This document shows, one piece after another, positions 18,658 to 27,354 of a stretch of 64,000 nt of DNA. Position numbers and translations under genes: made by a program. The notes under the pieces are model-generated. The model saw only the letters and a list, made by a program, of their open reading frames with translations, did not search any database and had not been told where the DNA came from. Position 1 is the stretch's first letter; the number at the start of each line of letters is the position of its first letter. Location: positions 124,001 to 188,000 of the forward strand of contig NZ_VFTG01000001.1 in assembly GCF_006439355.1 (NCBI RefSeq), given 5' to 3'. The DNA is from Mesorhizobium sp. B4-1-3 (lineage in GTDB: Bacteria > Pseudomonadota > Alphaproteobacteria > Rhizobiales > Rhizobiaceae).

Positions 18658-19385
18658 GAAAATTCCTCATAGCCACGGCGCTCATCGTCGTCACCACCTC
18701 CGTCGCCGCGGCCCAGCAGCTCGATCTCGGCGGCATCGGCAAGGCCGACGGCACGACCGTCGGCTACCTGATCCAGATGTTCGGTCTGCTCACCGTGCTT
18801 TCGGTCGCGCCGGGCCTTCTGATCATGGTGACGAGCTTCACCCGCTTCGTCATCGCCTTCTCGATCCTGCGCGCCGGCATCGGCCTGCAGTCGACGCCGG
18901 CAAACCTGATCCTGATCTCGCTGTCGCTGTTCATGACCTTCTATGTCATGGCGCCGACCTTCGACCAGGCCTGGAACACCGGCGTGAAGCCGCTGATGGA
19001 CAACCAGATCACCCAAGGCGAGGCGTTCGAGAAGATCTCTGGTCCGTTCCGCGACTTCATGCTGCACAATGTGCGCGACAAGGATTTCGACCTCTTCGCC
19101 GACCTCGCCCGCGAGCGCGGCCAGACCGTTTCGCGCGGGACCGTCGACCTGCGCATCCTGGTGCCGGCCTTCATGATCTCGGAAATCCGGCGCGGCTTCG
19201 AGATCGGCTTCCTGATCGTCCTGCCCTTCCTCGTCATTGACCTCATCGTCGCCACGGTGACCATGGCCATGGGCATGATGATGCTGCCGCCGACGGTGGT
19301 GTCGCTGCCGTTCAAGATCTTGTTCTTCGTTTTGATCGACGGCTGGAACCTTCTGGTCGGCAGCCTGGTGCGATCCTTCACCTGA
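18654..19385 (+). CDS. fliP: FliP, flagellar export gate protein
   Basis: Export-gate membrane protein, 243 aa. A cleavable-type leader (about 1-20) is followed by four membrane segments and the family motif ISEIRRGFEIGFLIVLPFLV plus MMLPP. It ends the long flg/fli unit. The next 222 bases hold the first flagellin promoter. No fliO is seen, which is common in rhizobia. Confidence 0.97.
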   Translation: MRKFLIATALIVVTTSVAAAQQLDLGGIGKADGTTVGYLIQMFGLLTVLSVAPGLLIMVTSFTRFVIAFSILRAGIGLQSTPANLILISLSLFMTFYVMAPTFDQAWNTGVKPLMDNQITQGEAFEKISGPFRDFMLHNVRDKDFDLFADLARERGQTVSRGTVDLRILVPAFMISEIRRGFEIGFLIVLPFLVIDLIVATVTMAMGMMMLPPTVVSLPFKILFFVLIDGWNLLVGSLVRSFT

Positions 19386-19475
19386 CGCACCCGGCCCGGG
19401 TGCCGAAACAGCGCCCCACTGCATTGAATTTTACGCAATATATTTTCGATTAACCGTCCGATTTAGCTCTTTGGT

Positions 19476-19494
19476 AGCAACTTGCCGCCATAGT
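19476..19494 (+). promoter_or_regulatory. Variant operon-head motif upstream of the first flagellin
   Basis: AGCAAC followed after eight bases by ATAGT; the gap is one base shorter than in the other copies. It lies 113 bases before the flagellin ATG, leaving a long untranslated leader. This is weaker than the other copies. Confidence 0.4.
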
Positions 19495-19607
19495 CGCTCG
19501 CAGATGGCGGGTGACCCAACTCAGCGGTCATTGGCATGATGCCGCACCGTCATACCGGACATGCCGGTATGTCACAAAAATCCGTGTAAAAACAAGGTAC
19601 GAGTACC

Positions 19608-20603
19608 ATGGCCAGTATCATGACCAACGCCTCGGCGTTGACCGCTCTGCAGAGCTTGAACGCCACCCAGAAGAACCTCGACACCACCCAGGCCCGCATC
19701 TCGACGGGCTATCGCGTCTCCCAGGCTTCGGACAACGCCGCTTACTGGTCGATCGCCACCACGATGCGTTCCGACAACCAGGCCATGTCCACCGTTTCTG
19801 ACGCGCTCGGCCTCGGCGCCTCGAAGGTCGACACCGCCTATACCGGCATGGACAGCGCGATCTCGACCATCAACCAGATCCAGCAGAAGCTGACCGCTTC
19901 CTACGGCCAGACCGATGCTTCGAAGGAAAAGACCCAGGTCGAAATCGCTGCTCTTCAGAATCAGTTGAAGGCCTATGCCGACGGCGCCACCTTCTCCGGC
20001 ACCAACATGCTGTCGGTCAACAGCGGCGCCACCGCCACCAGTGCAGCCGACGTGAAGATCGTTTCGGCCTTCAACCGCGACGCCAGCGGCTCGGTTTCGA
20101 TCTCGACGATCGACGTCAATGTGGAAAGCATCAAGCTCTATGAGGCTGGCACCGCGGCGGGTGTGTCGAAGGGTATTCTCGACGCCGACCGCGCCGGCGC
20201 GACCGGCGCTGTCACCACCACCGTGCAAAACCCGACCCTCGGTGCGGCATCGGCGGCGGGCGACACCTATTCGGTGGCCACCATGAAGATCTTCTCTGGC
20301 ACCACCGCGGCCAGCGATACCCAGATCGCGGATATGATGAAGGTCGTCGACGCTGCGCTCAAGGACATGACGAACGCCGCCACCAAGCTCGGCGCCGCCA
20401 AGAGCTCGATCGACCTGCAGAAGACCTTCACCTCGAGCCTGATGGACTCCATCGATCGCGGCGTCGGCCAGCTCGTCGATGCCGACATGAACAAGGAATC
20501 GACCCGCCTCCAGGCGCTGCAGGTACAGCAGCAGCTCGGCGTCCAGGCGCTGTCGATCGCCAACGGCTCGTCGCAGTCGATCCTGTCGCTCTTCCGCGGC
20601 TGA
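19608..20603 (+). CDS. fla: Flagellin (first copy)
   Basis: Filament subunit, 331 aa, short like other rhizobial flagellins. Conserved N-terminal (about 1-140, including QARISTGYRVSQASDNAAYW) and C-terminal (about 245-331, ending SIANGSSQSILSLFRG) D0/D1 regions flank a variable centre. It is closely related to the second flagellin 365 bases downstream. It has its own terminator. The long leader would suit post-transcriptional control by FlbT/FlaF, whose genes lie 14 kb downstream (inference). Confidence 0.96.
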   Translation: MASIMTNASALTALQSLNATQKNLDTTQARISTGYRVSQASDNAAYWSIATTMRSDNQAMSTVSDALGLGASKVDTAYTGMDSAISTINQIQQKLTASYGQTDASKEKTQVEIAALQNQLKAYADGATFSGTNMLSVNSGATATSAADVKIVSAFNRDASGSVSISTIDVNVESIKLYEAGTAAGVSKGILDADRAGATGAVTTTVQNPTLGAASAAGDTYSVATMKIFSGTTAASDTQIADMMKVVDAALKDMTNAATKLGAAKSSIDLQKTFTSSLMDSIDRGVGQLVDADMNKESTRLQALQVQQQLGVQALSIANGSSQSILSLFRG

Positions 20604-20629
20604 TCGTTCTATACCGACCAGGCCAAAGC

Positions 20630-20665
20630 ATCGGGCCGCGCCAAAAGCGCGGCCCGATTTTTTTT
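20630..20665 (+). terminator. Rho-independent terminator after the first flagellin
   Basis: A perfect 12-bp stem, ATCGGGCCGCGC (20630-20641) with GCGCGGCCCGAT (20647-20658), five-base loop, followed by a run of eight T. Confidence 0.93.
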
Positions 20666-20702
20666 GGAGCGGTTCGCCATTTACGGAAACGGTGAACCGC
20701 TC
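20666..20702. repeat. Inverted repeat of a second palindromic type
   Basis: GGAGCGGTTC (20666-20675) pairs with GAACCGCTCC (20693-20702) around a 17-base centre. It directly abuts the flagellin terminator. The loop differs from that of the seven-copy family, so I treat it as a different element. Confidence 0.6.
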
Positions 20703-20720
20703 CATCTCTATTTGCTTTGA

Positions 20721-20767
20721 AGCAATTCCGGACGGAAAACCGTTTCACACTTTTCCTGGAATTGCTT
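20721..20767 (-). repeat. Palindromic element, inverted copy
   Basis: Outer stem GCAATTCC with GGAATTGC, inner stem GGAAAA with TTTTCC, loop CCGTTTCACAC, which is the reverse of the family loop. Bases 20722-20766 are identical over 45 nt to the reverse complement of 41248-41292, 20 kb away. Confidence 0.85.
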
Positions 20768-20780
20768 TGCTCAAGGTCCG

Positions 20781-20800
20781 CGCAACCTTCGCCTCTTAAC
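20781..20800 (+). promoter_or_regulatory. Flagellar operon-head motif upstream of the second flagellin
   Basis: CGCAAC-N9-TTAAC, with the standard nine-base gap. It is 168 bases before the start codon, much farther than in the structural operons, so the transcript would carry a long leader. Confidence 0.55.
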
Positions 20801-20817
20801 TTCTCGGAAGCCTACTT

Positions 20818-20833
20818 TTAACAGGCCATTAAC
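20818..20833 (+). promoter_or_regulatory. Perfect CtrA-type box upstream of the second flagellin
   Basis: TTAACAGGCCATTAAC matches the alphaproteobacterial CtrA consensus TTAA-N7-TTAAC exactly. It overlaps a hairpin made of TTAACCATA (20829-20837) and TATGGTTAA (20848-20856). CtrA is known to control motility genes in this class; use here is inferred. Confidence 0.6.
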
Positions 20834-20968
20834 CATATCGCGCTAGGTATGGTTAACCAATGACATACGACAGGTTGTCGACTCGGCCCGACCGGCACGA
20901 TCGCAACCGATGGGCAGGTCGGGCCCCGGCCTGCGTGGCATGCCGGCTTTTGAGAAGGAGCGAGTTTC

Positions 20969-22039
20969 TTGGCGAGCATCATGACGAACGCTGCGGCGTT
21001 GACTGCACTTCAAAGCCTCAACGCCACCAACAAATCGCTCGAGCAGACGCAGGCCCGGATCTCGACCGGCTACCGGGTCTCCGAGGCCTCCGACAACGCC
21101 GCCTACTGGTCGATCGCCACCACGATGCGCTCCGACAACTCGGCGCTGTCGACCGTGCAGGACGCGCTCGGCCTCGGCGCCTCGAAGGTCGACACCGCCT
21201 ATACCGGCATGAACAACGTCCTTTCGACGATCGGCCAGATCAAGACCAAGCTTTTGTCGGCCGTCGGCCAGTCGGATGCCAACAAGGCCAAGACGCAGAC
21301 CGAAATCACCACGCTGCAGGCGCAGATGAAATCCTTCGCCGACGCCGCCACCTTCTCCGGCTCGAATTATCTCTCGGTGACGTCGACGCAGGTCGCGGCC
21401 GCCAATGACGGCGTCCAACCGGACGCCAAGATCGTCTCCTCGTTCAATCGCTCCTCGTCGGGCGCCATCTCGCTTGGAACGATCGACATCAATGTCGAGA
21501 GCACCAAGCTGTTCGATTCCGGCCTCTCCACCGCCGTCAAGAACCAGGGCATTCTCGACCGCAAGACGTCGATCTATTCCACAGCTGCGGACCAGTCGGC
21601 GTATGACGCCGCCTACGCTGCCTCGATCGCCGCCGGCAGCACCGACATCGCCGCCAACACCGCCGGCCAGACTGCGGTGACGGGCACGCCTGTCAAGATC
21701 GACAACGTCTCCGCCTTCAATCTCGACATCACGGCGACGGGCGTGACCGACGACATCATCACCCAGATGGTCACCAAGATCGACAACGTGATGAGTCAGC
21801 TTACCGACGCCGCCACCGTGCTCGGCGCCGCCAAGAGCTCGATCGACTTGCAGAAGACCTTCACGCAGAGCCTTATGGACTCCATCGATCGCGGCGTCGG
21901 CCAGCTCGTCGATGCCGACATGAACAAGGAATCGACCCGCCTGCAGGCGCTACAGGTCCAGCAGCAGCTAGGCATCCAGTCACTGTCGATCGCCAACAGC
22001 TCCTCGCAGTCGATCCTGCAGCTGTTCAAGAACGGCTAA
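20969..22039 (+). CDS. fla: Flagellin (second copy)
   Basis: Filament subunit, 356 aa. D0/D1 ends are nearly the same as in the first flagellin (QARISTGYRVSEASDNAAYW; the last 60 residues almost identical). The variable centre (about 165-265) is longer and contains an Ala-rich insert (SAYDAAYAASIAAGSTDIA). The start is TTG 20969 with AAGGAG at 20955-20960; it aligns with the ASIMTN start of the first copy. The alternative ATG 20981 would lose four conserved residues. Confidence 0.95.
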   Translation: MASIMTNAAALTALQSLNATNKSLEQTQARISTGYRVSEASDNAAYWSIATTMRSDNSALSTVQDALGLGASKVDTAYTGMNNVLSTIGQIKTKLLSAVGQSDANKAKTQTEITTLQAQMKSFADAATFSGSNYLSVTSTQVAAANDGVQPDAKIVSSFNRSSSGAISLGTIDINVESTKLFDSGLSTAVKNQGILDRKTSIYSTAADQSAYDAAYAASIAAGSTDIAANTAGQTAVTGTPVKIDNVSAFNLDITATGVTDDIITQMVTKIDNVMSQLTDAATVLGAAKSSIDLQKTFTQSLMDSIDRGVGQLVDADMNKESTRLQALQVQQQLGIQSLSIANSSSQSILQLFKNG

Positions 22040-22065
22040 GCCGCCTGATCACCATCGACCGACGG

Positions 22066-22093
22066 AAAGGCCGCGTCCGAAGCGCGGCCTTTT
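22066..22093 (+). terminator. Rho-independent terminator after the second flagellin
   Basis: GGCCGCG (22069-22075) pairs with CGCGGCC (22083-22089), flanked by AAA and followed by TTTT. Confidence 0.85.
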
Positions 22094-22164
22094 GCGTTAG
22101 TGGGAGGGAAATTGCGCATTCTGCATCTTGCCGGCTCTTTGGCGGGCGCACCCTATCATCCTCG

Positions 22165-22184
22165 CACAAGCTTCGCGGTCTAGT
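22165..22184 (+). promoter_or_regulatory. Flagellar operon-head motif upstream of fliF
   Basis: CACAAG-N9-CTAGT, ending 36 bases before the GTG start of fliF. Shares CTAGTCTT with the flgB copy. Confidence 0.68.
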
Positions 22185-22220
22185 CTTCCGGCGGGCAGTC
22201 ATGCTGGGAGCGGTTGAATC

Positions 22221-23882
22221 GTGCCGGAACAGATCCAGAGCATCATCGCGAATTTGAAGAGCTTCGGCGTGAGGCGTCTGGCGCTCATGGGCGGCATCGC
22301 GGCCCTGGTCATGGCCGTCATCGGCATCGCTTCCGTCTATCTCAACCGCCCGGCCTACGAGACGCTCTATGTCGGCCTCGAGCGTTCCGACGTCAACCAG
22401 ATCGGCCTGGTGCTGGCCGATGCCGGCATCGGCTTCGATGTCGGCTCCGACGGCACCTCCGTGCTGGTGCCGGCCGGCACCACCGCGCAGGCGCGCATGC
22501 TGCTTGCCGAGAAAGGACTGCCGACCAGCGCCAATGCCGGCTACGAGCTGTTCGACAATGTGGGCTCGCTCGGCCTCACCTCCTTCATGCAGCAGATCAC
22601 CCGCGTGCGGGCTCTGGAAGGCGAGATCGCTCGCACCATCCAGTCGATCTCCGGCGTCAAGGCGGCGCGCGTCCACATCGTCATGTCCGAGCGCGCCAAT
22701 TTCCGGCGCGACGAGCAGCAGCCCTCCGCCTCGGTGGTCATCCGCTATGCCGGCAACGATGCCGAGAAAAGCGCCATGTCGATCCGCCACCTCGTCGCCG
22801 CGGCCGTTCCGGGCCTCTCGGCCGACAAGGTCACGGTGCTCGATTCCAACGGCAATCTTTTGGCCGCCGGCGACGACCCATCCAACACCAGCGCGGCGCG
22901 CACGCTCGGCGTCGAGCAGACGGTCGAGGCGCAGATCGGCGACAACATACGCCGCGCGCTCACTCCCTATCTCGGCCCGGACAATTTCCGCGCCAGCGTC
23001 AAGGCCGACGTCAACACCGACAGCCGCCAGACCGAGGAGACGATCTTCGATCCGAACTCGCGCGTCGAGCGTTCGGTGCAATCGGTGAAGACCAACGAGG
23101 CGAGCAACCAGAAGCAGGCTTCGACCCCGACCAGCGTCGAGCAGAACCTGCCCGAGACGCAGACCACCACCACGGAGGGACCGCAATCCTCCTCGCAGAA
23201 CGACCGCAAGGAAGAGATCACCAACTATGAGATCAACTCGAAGAAGATCGCGACCGTTTCGAACGGCTACACGGTCAACAAGATGTCGATCGCGGTCGTC
23301 GTCAACCAGGATCGTCTGAAGACCATCCTCGGCAAGGACGCCACCCCGGAGCAGATCGCCAAGCGCGTCGCCGATATCCAGAAGATGGTCGCCTCGGCGA
23401 CCGGCTTCGACGACAAGCGCGGCGACGTCATCAACGTGTCGGCGGTCGAGTTCATCAACGGCCTCGACGGCGAGCCGATCGAGCAGCCGGGCATCCTCGC
23501 CCCAATCGGCACCTATACCGGCACGCTGATCAATGCCGGCGCCTTCATCGTCGTCGTCTTCCTGGTGGCCTTCTTCGGCCTGAAGCCGATGGCCGCCGCG
23601 CTGACGGCGTCGGCGAAGCCCGCGGCCATTGCCGGACCGAGCTTCGACGACGTGCAGCGTTCCTTGCCGACGCCCGATGCTCCCGTCGCCGCGATCACCG
23701 CCGAAACTCCGGCCGGCACGCTCCCCGGCGCACGCGCCGGCGGCGCGACACCGCTCGACGACCTGCGCCAGAAGATCCGGCCGGCGCCGCAGGAGCGACT
23801 TGCCCGCATGGTCGACCTCAACGAGGAGCGCACCGCGCAGATCTTGCGCAAATGGGCTGCCGCCCCGGAAGCCGTGGGGTAG
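22221..23882 (+). CDS. fliF: FliF, flagellar MS-ring protein
   Basis: Forms the MS ring in the inner membrane. It is 553 aa with a GTG start. A first membrane segment (about 20-40) is followed by the YscJ-like domain (LYVGLERSDVNQIGLVLADA) and a ring-building motif region with GSLGLTSFMQQITRVRALEG. A second membrane segment lies at about 435-455 and the cytoplasmic FliG-binding tail is at the C-terminus (QERLARMVDLNEERTAQILR). It heads the fliF-fliH-motBCD unit. Confidence 0.97.
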   Translation: MPEQIQSIIANLKSFGVRRLALMGGIAALVMAVIGIASVYLNRPAYETLYVGLERSDVNQIGLVLADAGIGFDVGSDGTSVLVPAGTTAQARMLLAEKGLPTSANAGYELFDNVGSLGLTSFMQQITRVRALEGEIARTIQSISGVKAARVHIVMSERANFRRDEQQPSASVVIRYAGNDAEKSAMSIRHLVAAAVPGLSADKVTVLDSNGNLLAAGDDPSNTSAARTLGVEQTVEAQIGDNIRRALTPYLGPDNFRASVKADVNTDSRQTEETIFDPNSRVERSVQSVKTNEASNQKQASTPTSVEQNLPETQTTTTEGPQSSSQNDRKEEITNYEINSKKIATVSNGYTVNKMSIAVVVNQDRLKTILGKDATPEQIAKRVADIQKMVASATGFDDKRGDVINVSAVEFINGLDGEPIEQPGILAPIGTYTGTLINAGAFIVVVFLVAFFGLKPMAAALTASAKPAAIAGPSFDDVQRSLPTPDAPVAAITAETPAGTLPGARAGGATPLDDLRQKIRPAPQERLARMVDLNEERTAQILRKWAAAPEAVG

Positions 23883-23885
23883 GCC

Positions 23886-24512
23886 ATGGCTTCGGCAGCC
23901 CTCTTCGATCTCCTGCCCGATTTCGGGTTGCGGACCTCGGCAGCTAGCCAGGCGCCGAAGGATCGCGACGTCCAACATAGTCCGGCCGCGCCGCCGCCGC
24001 AGGCCGATATCGGCGCGCTGATCGCCGAGGCTGTGGCCGAGGCAGAGGCGGCGCTCGAGGCACGCCTCGCGCTTTCACATCAGGCCGCGCTCGACGCCGA
24101 GCGCCAGGCCAATAACGAAGCCGCGAAAGCATTCCTCGAAAGCTTCGGCGGCGATCTCGGCACGGCCGTAGCCACGCGCGTCGAGGCCATGGAGCGGCGT
24201 GTTGCCGAGCTTGCCGGCGCGACGGTCGCCCGCATCGTCAGCGGCCTTCTCAGCGACGACCTGCAGCAACGGTCGCTGCAGGCTCTGTCGCAAGCCATCA
24301 GCGCCGCGGTCGCCGACAGCGAGGCCGTGCGCATCGGTGTCCGGGGCCCGCTCTCGCTGTTCGAGCCGCTGAAAGAGGCGCTCGGATCCCGCGCCGCCAA
24401 TCTCGACTTCACTGAGGCCCCGGGCTTCGACCTGACCGTCACCATCGACGAAACTGTGTTCGAGACACGTGTCGCCGAGTGGTCGGCGTCGTTATCGGAG
24501 GTCCTGTCATGA
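23886..24512 (+). CDS. FliH-like export ATPase regulator (candidate)
   Basis: A 208-aa protein with no signal or membrane segment. The middle (about 40-120) is an Ala/Glu-rich long helix (AEAVAEAEAALEARLALSHQ), as in FliH. The C-terminal part (about 125-208) is alpha/beta with TVTIDETVFETRVAEW, resembling the FliH/V-ATPase E-subunit C-terminal domain. It lies three bases after fliF and overlaps motB by four. No other fliH is visible in the window although fliI is, so it is the best candidate. Sequence similarity was not tested. Confidence 0.65.
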   Translation: MASAALFDLLPDFGLRTSAASQAPKDRDVQHSPAAPPPQADIGALIAEAVAEAEAALEARLALSHQAALDAERQANNEAAKAFLESFGGDLGTAVATRVEAMERRVAELAGATVARIVSGLLSDDLQQRSLQALSQAISAAVADSEAVRIGVRGPLSLFEPLKEALGSRAANLDFTEAPGFDLTVTIDETVFETRVAEWSASLSEVLS

Positions 24513-25924
24513 GCGCCGTCGACCACGCCGACCCCCGGCACGAGATCATCATCGTCAAGCGTAATTACGACGGTCATGACGACGCTCACCATGGTGGCGT
24601 GTGGAAGATCGCTTTCGCGGACTTCATGACGGCGATGATGTGCTTCTTCCTCGTCATGTGGCTGATCAACGCCGCCAATGAGCAGACCAAGGCTGCCGTC
24701 GCCAGCTATTTCAATCCGGTCGAGCTGATCGACCGCAACTCCAGCCGCAAGGGCCTGGAAGACCTCGGTGACGGCCCGAGCAAGGTTGGGCTGACCGCGG
24801 ACAACCCACAGCAGGGCGCGACCAAGGCGGGCGATGACGGCAAGGGCGGCGCCGGCTCCTCCGAACGCCGCCAGACGAAGGACGGGGCGCAGGATGCCCA
24901 GTTGTCCGATGAGAAGCTGTTTGCCGATCCCTACGCGGTGCTGGCGGAGATCGCCGCCGATACGGGAGTGATGCAGAATATCAGCGCCAAGGGCGAAGGC
25001 GGCGCCCAGACGGCCGGTCCGGCGACCGGCGCCTCCGGCGGCGAATCCTACCGCGATCCGTTCGCGCCGGATTTCTGGTCGCAGCAGGTGGCGGCGCCTG
25101 GCGCCGAAGCCACCGCCGAACGCGCCAAGATCGAAGGCGATCCGGCCAAGCCCGGCGAGAAAGTCGCCACCGTCGCGGTGCCGAAGGTGAAGGCCGTTCC
25201 GGCTGCACCTCCGCTCACGGCCGCGCCGCTGGAACCGCCGGCGACTCCGGGCACCGACGCCAGGAGCGGGCAAAAAACGTCGCCGGGCAAAGCGGAGAAG
25301 CCGTCGACCGAAGCGTCCGGGAGCGACAAGGCACAGGGTCAGAAAGGGCAAGCCGACAAGCGCGAGGCAATGGCCGGCGAGGCTAAAGCCGAGGCGGCGG
25401 AGGCGGAAAAGGCCGAACAAGAGCAGACCACCGATAAGGGCGACAAGACGCCGAGCAAAGCCGCCCTCCAGGAAGCGGCTGATATCAAGAAGGAACTCGC
25501 CAAGGCATTCTTGCCCGGCGAGAGGCTCGCCGACGGCGTCTCGGTAGAGGCGACAGACAAGGGCGTCGTCATTTCGATCACTGATCAGCTCGATTTCGGC
25601 ATGTTCGAGATCGGCTCGGCCATGCCGCGCCGCGAGCTGGTTCTGGCGATGGAAAAGATCGGCCACATCATCAACCAGAAGAAGGGCACCATCACCATCA
25701 GCGGCCACACCGACGCGCGGCCGTTCCGCAGCGACACTTACGACAACTGGCGGCTGTCCACCGCGCGCGCTCATTCGGCCTACTACATGCTGGTGCGCGG
25801 CGGCGTCGATGAAAGCCGCATTACCGAGGTCGCGGGCTTCGCCGACCGGCAGCCCAAGATCGCCTCCGATCCGATGGCGGCCGCGAACCGCCGCATTGAG
25901 ATCCTGATGACGGCCGGCGGATGA
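24509..25924 (+). CDS. motB: MotB, flagellar stator protein
   Basis: Peptidoglycan-anchored stator subunit, 471 aa, longer than enteric MotB because of a large Ala/Pro/Lys-rich linker (about 85-330). The single transmembrane helix near residues 32-52 contains the proton-carrying Asp38 (KIAFADFMTAMM). The OmpA-like peptidoglycan domain is at about 365-465 (TISGHTDARPF, NWRLSTARA). ATG 24509 overlaps the stop of the preceding gene. It overlaps motC by four bases. Confidence 0.95.
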   Translation: MSAVDHADPRHEIIIVKRNYDGHDDAHHGGVWKIAFADFMTAMMCFFLVMWLINAANEQTKAAVASYFNPVELIDRNSSRKGLEDLGDGPSKVGLTADNPQQGATKAGDDGKGGAGSSERRQTKDGAQDAQLSDEKLFADPYAVLAEIAADTGVMQNISAKGEGGAQTAGPATGASGGESYRDPFAPDFWSQQVAAPGAEATAERAKIEGDPAKPGEKVATVAVPKVKAVPAAPPLTAAPLEPPATPGTDARSGQKTSPGKAEKPSTEASGSDKAQGQKGQADKREAMAGEAKAEAAEAEKAEQEQTTDKGDKTPSKAALQEAADIKKELAKAFLPGERLADGVSVEATDKGVVISITDQLDFGMFEIGSAMPRRELVLAMEKIGHIINQKKGTITISGHTDARPFRSDTYDNWRLSTARAHSAYYMLVRGGVDESRITEVAGFADRQPKIASDPMAAANRRIEILMTAGG

Positions 25925-27354
25925 AAGGCAGGAGCGTCATCGGCGGCGCGATAGCGCTGCTATTGTTAGCGGCGGGGGTGCCATCGGCGGCCTTCGCACA
26001 GGACACGCTGCAGCCCTATCAACTGGTGCGTTCGCTGCAACTGATCCAGGATCGCATAGCCGGCGGCGATCATGCCGCGCTGCCGATGCAGGCGAAGCTC
26101 CTCGAAATGGTCGACGCCCGGCTGCGCGACGCCAACGCCGAGGATTTCAAGGAGCCGAAGAATTTCCGTGCCTTGCTGGTCTACGGCATGAGCGGCGGCA
26201 ATCCGGTGACGGTCGCGGCGGCGGCTTCGCGCGCGATTACCGACGCGCAAAGCCTCGCCATCGCCAAGGGCGTCGTCGCCTATCTAAACGGCCGGCCGGC
26301 CGAGGCGATCGAAACGCTGAAGCCGATCGATCCGATGAGCGTGCCCGCCGATATCGGCGCTTTCCTGGCCCTGGTCAAAGGCTCGCTGCTTGCGACCGAT
26401 GACCCGGCAGCAGCGCTGACGCTGCTCGACGTAGCGCGCCTTCTCAGCCCCGGCACGCTCGTCGAGGAGGCTGCACTGCGCCGCTCTGTCGGCATCGCGG
26501 CCGCACGGGGCGACGCCGCCCGCTTCGCGCTGGCCTCGACCCAGTATGTCGCGTCCTATCTCTATTCGCCCTACGCCAGCCAGTTTGCCGATGCCTTCGT
26601 TTCCGGCGTCATCACGCTTCACATGGCGATCAGCCAGGACAAGATCGCCGACATCACCTCGATGATGGATCCCGAGCGCGAGAAGGTGATCTACCTGCGC
26701 ATCGCGCGGCACGCCGCGATCGACGGCATGACGGAGCTCTCGGCTTTCGCCTCAGCCAAGGCGGAGCGGGGCCGCAACGGCAACCAGGATGACCCGCGCA
26801 CCCAGCTCTATTCGGGCCTTTCCACCATGACATCGGCCAGTGTCGATGAAGTGCGCGCCAAGCTCGGCAAGATCGACCGCAGCCAGCTTTCGCAAGGCGA
26901 CCGCGATCTGCTCGACGCGGCGCAGGCGGTCGCAGGCGAAGTTGTGGCGCCAGTGAAAGCGGCCGCGAAAGCCGACGCTGCGCCGGCAACCGCCGCAAAA
27001 GGCGAGGACGCGAAATCCGCGGCTGAGACGTCGGCCGATCCGACCGATGCGGACCTGCCTCCGGTGGAAGGAGCGATGCCCGACCAGCCTGCGGTCGCGG
27101 CGAGCGGTTCGACGGTCGCGTCAAGTGATCCGGGGAAAGACGCGCCCGCGGCTCCGCCGCCACCCGCCCCGCAGCCGGCGCAAACAACGGCTGAAACGCC
27201 GGCGGCCGTCCGCGCGCCGACTGCCGCCCAGCCGGTGGTGCAGGCATCCGCGCCGGCGATGCCCGATCCGCAAGACCCGATCGATGCGGCGGTGACCAGC
27301 ACGCGCCGTCAGCTCGACCAGATCGACCAACTCCTCGGAGCAGCTCCCAAATGA
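25921..27354 (+). CDS. motC: MotC, periplasmic motor protein
   Basis: Rhizobial periplasmic protein that stabilises MotB and is itself helped by MotE. It is 477 aa with a signal peptide (about 1-27, ending PSAAFAQ), a helical repeat domain (about 30-330) and a long Ala/Pro-rich tail (about 340-455). It overlaps motB and fliK by four bases each, so the whole unit is translationally coupled. Confidence 0.93.
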   Translation: MKGRSVIGGAIALLLLAAGVPSAAFAQDTLQPYQLVRSLQLIQDRIAGGDHAALPMQAKLLEMVDARLRDANAEDFKEPKNFRALLVYGMSGGNPVTVAAAASRAITDAQSLAIAKGVVAYLNGRPAEAIETLKPIDPMSVPADIGAFLALVKGSLLATDDPAAALTLLDVARLLSPGTLVEEAALRRSVGIAAARGDAARFALASTQYVASYLYSPYASQFADAFVSGVITLHMAISQDKIADITSMMDPEREKVIYLRIARHAAIDGMTELSAFASAKAERGRNGNQDDPRTQLYSGLSTMTSASVDEVRAKLGKIDRSQLSQGDRDLLDAAQAVAGEVVAPVKAAAKADAAPATAAKGEDAKSAAETSADPTDADLPPVEGAMPDQPAVAASGSTVASSDPGKDAPAAPPPPAPQPAQTTAETPAAVRAPTAAQPVVQASAPAMPDPQDPIDAAVTSTRRQLDQIDQLLGAAPK

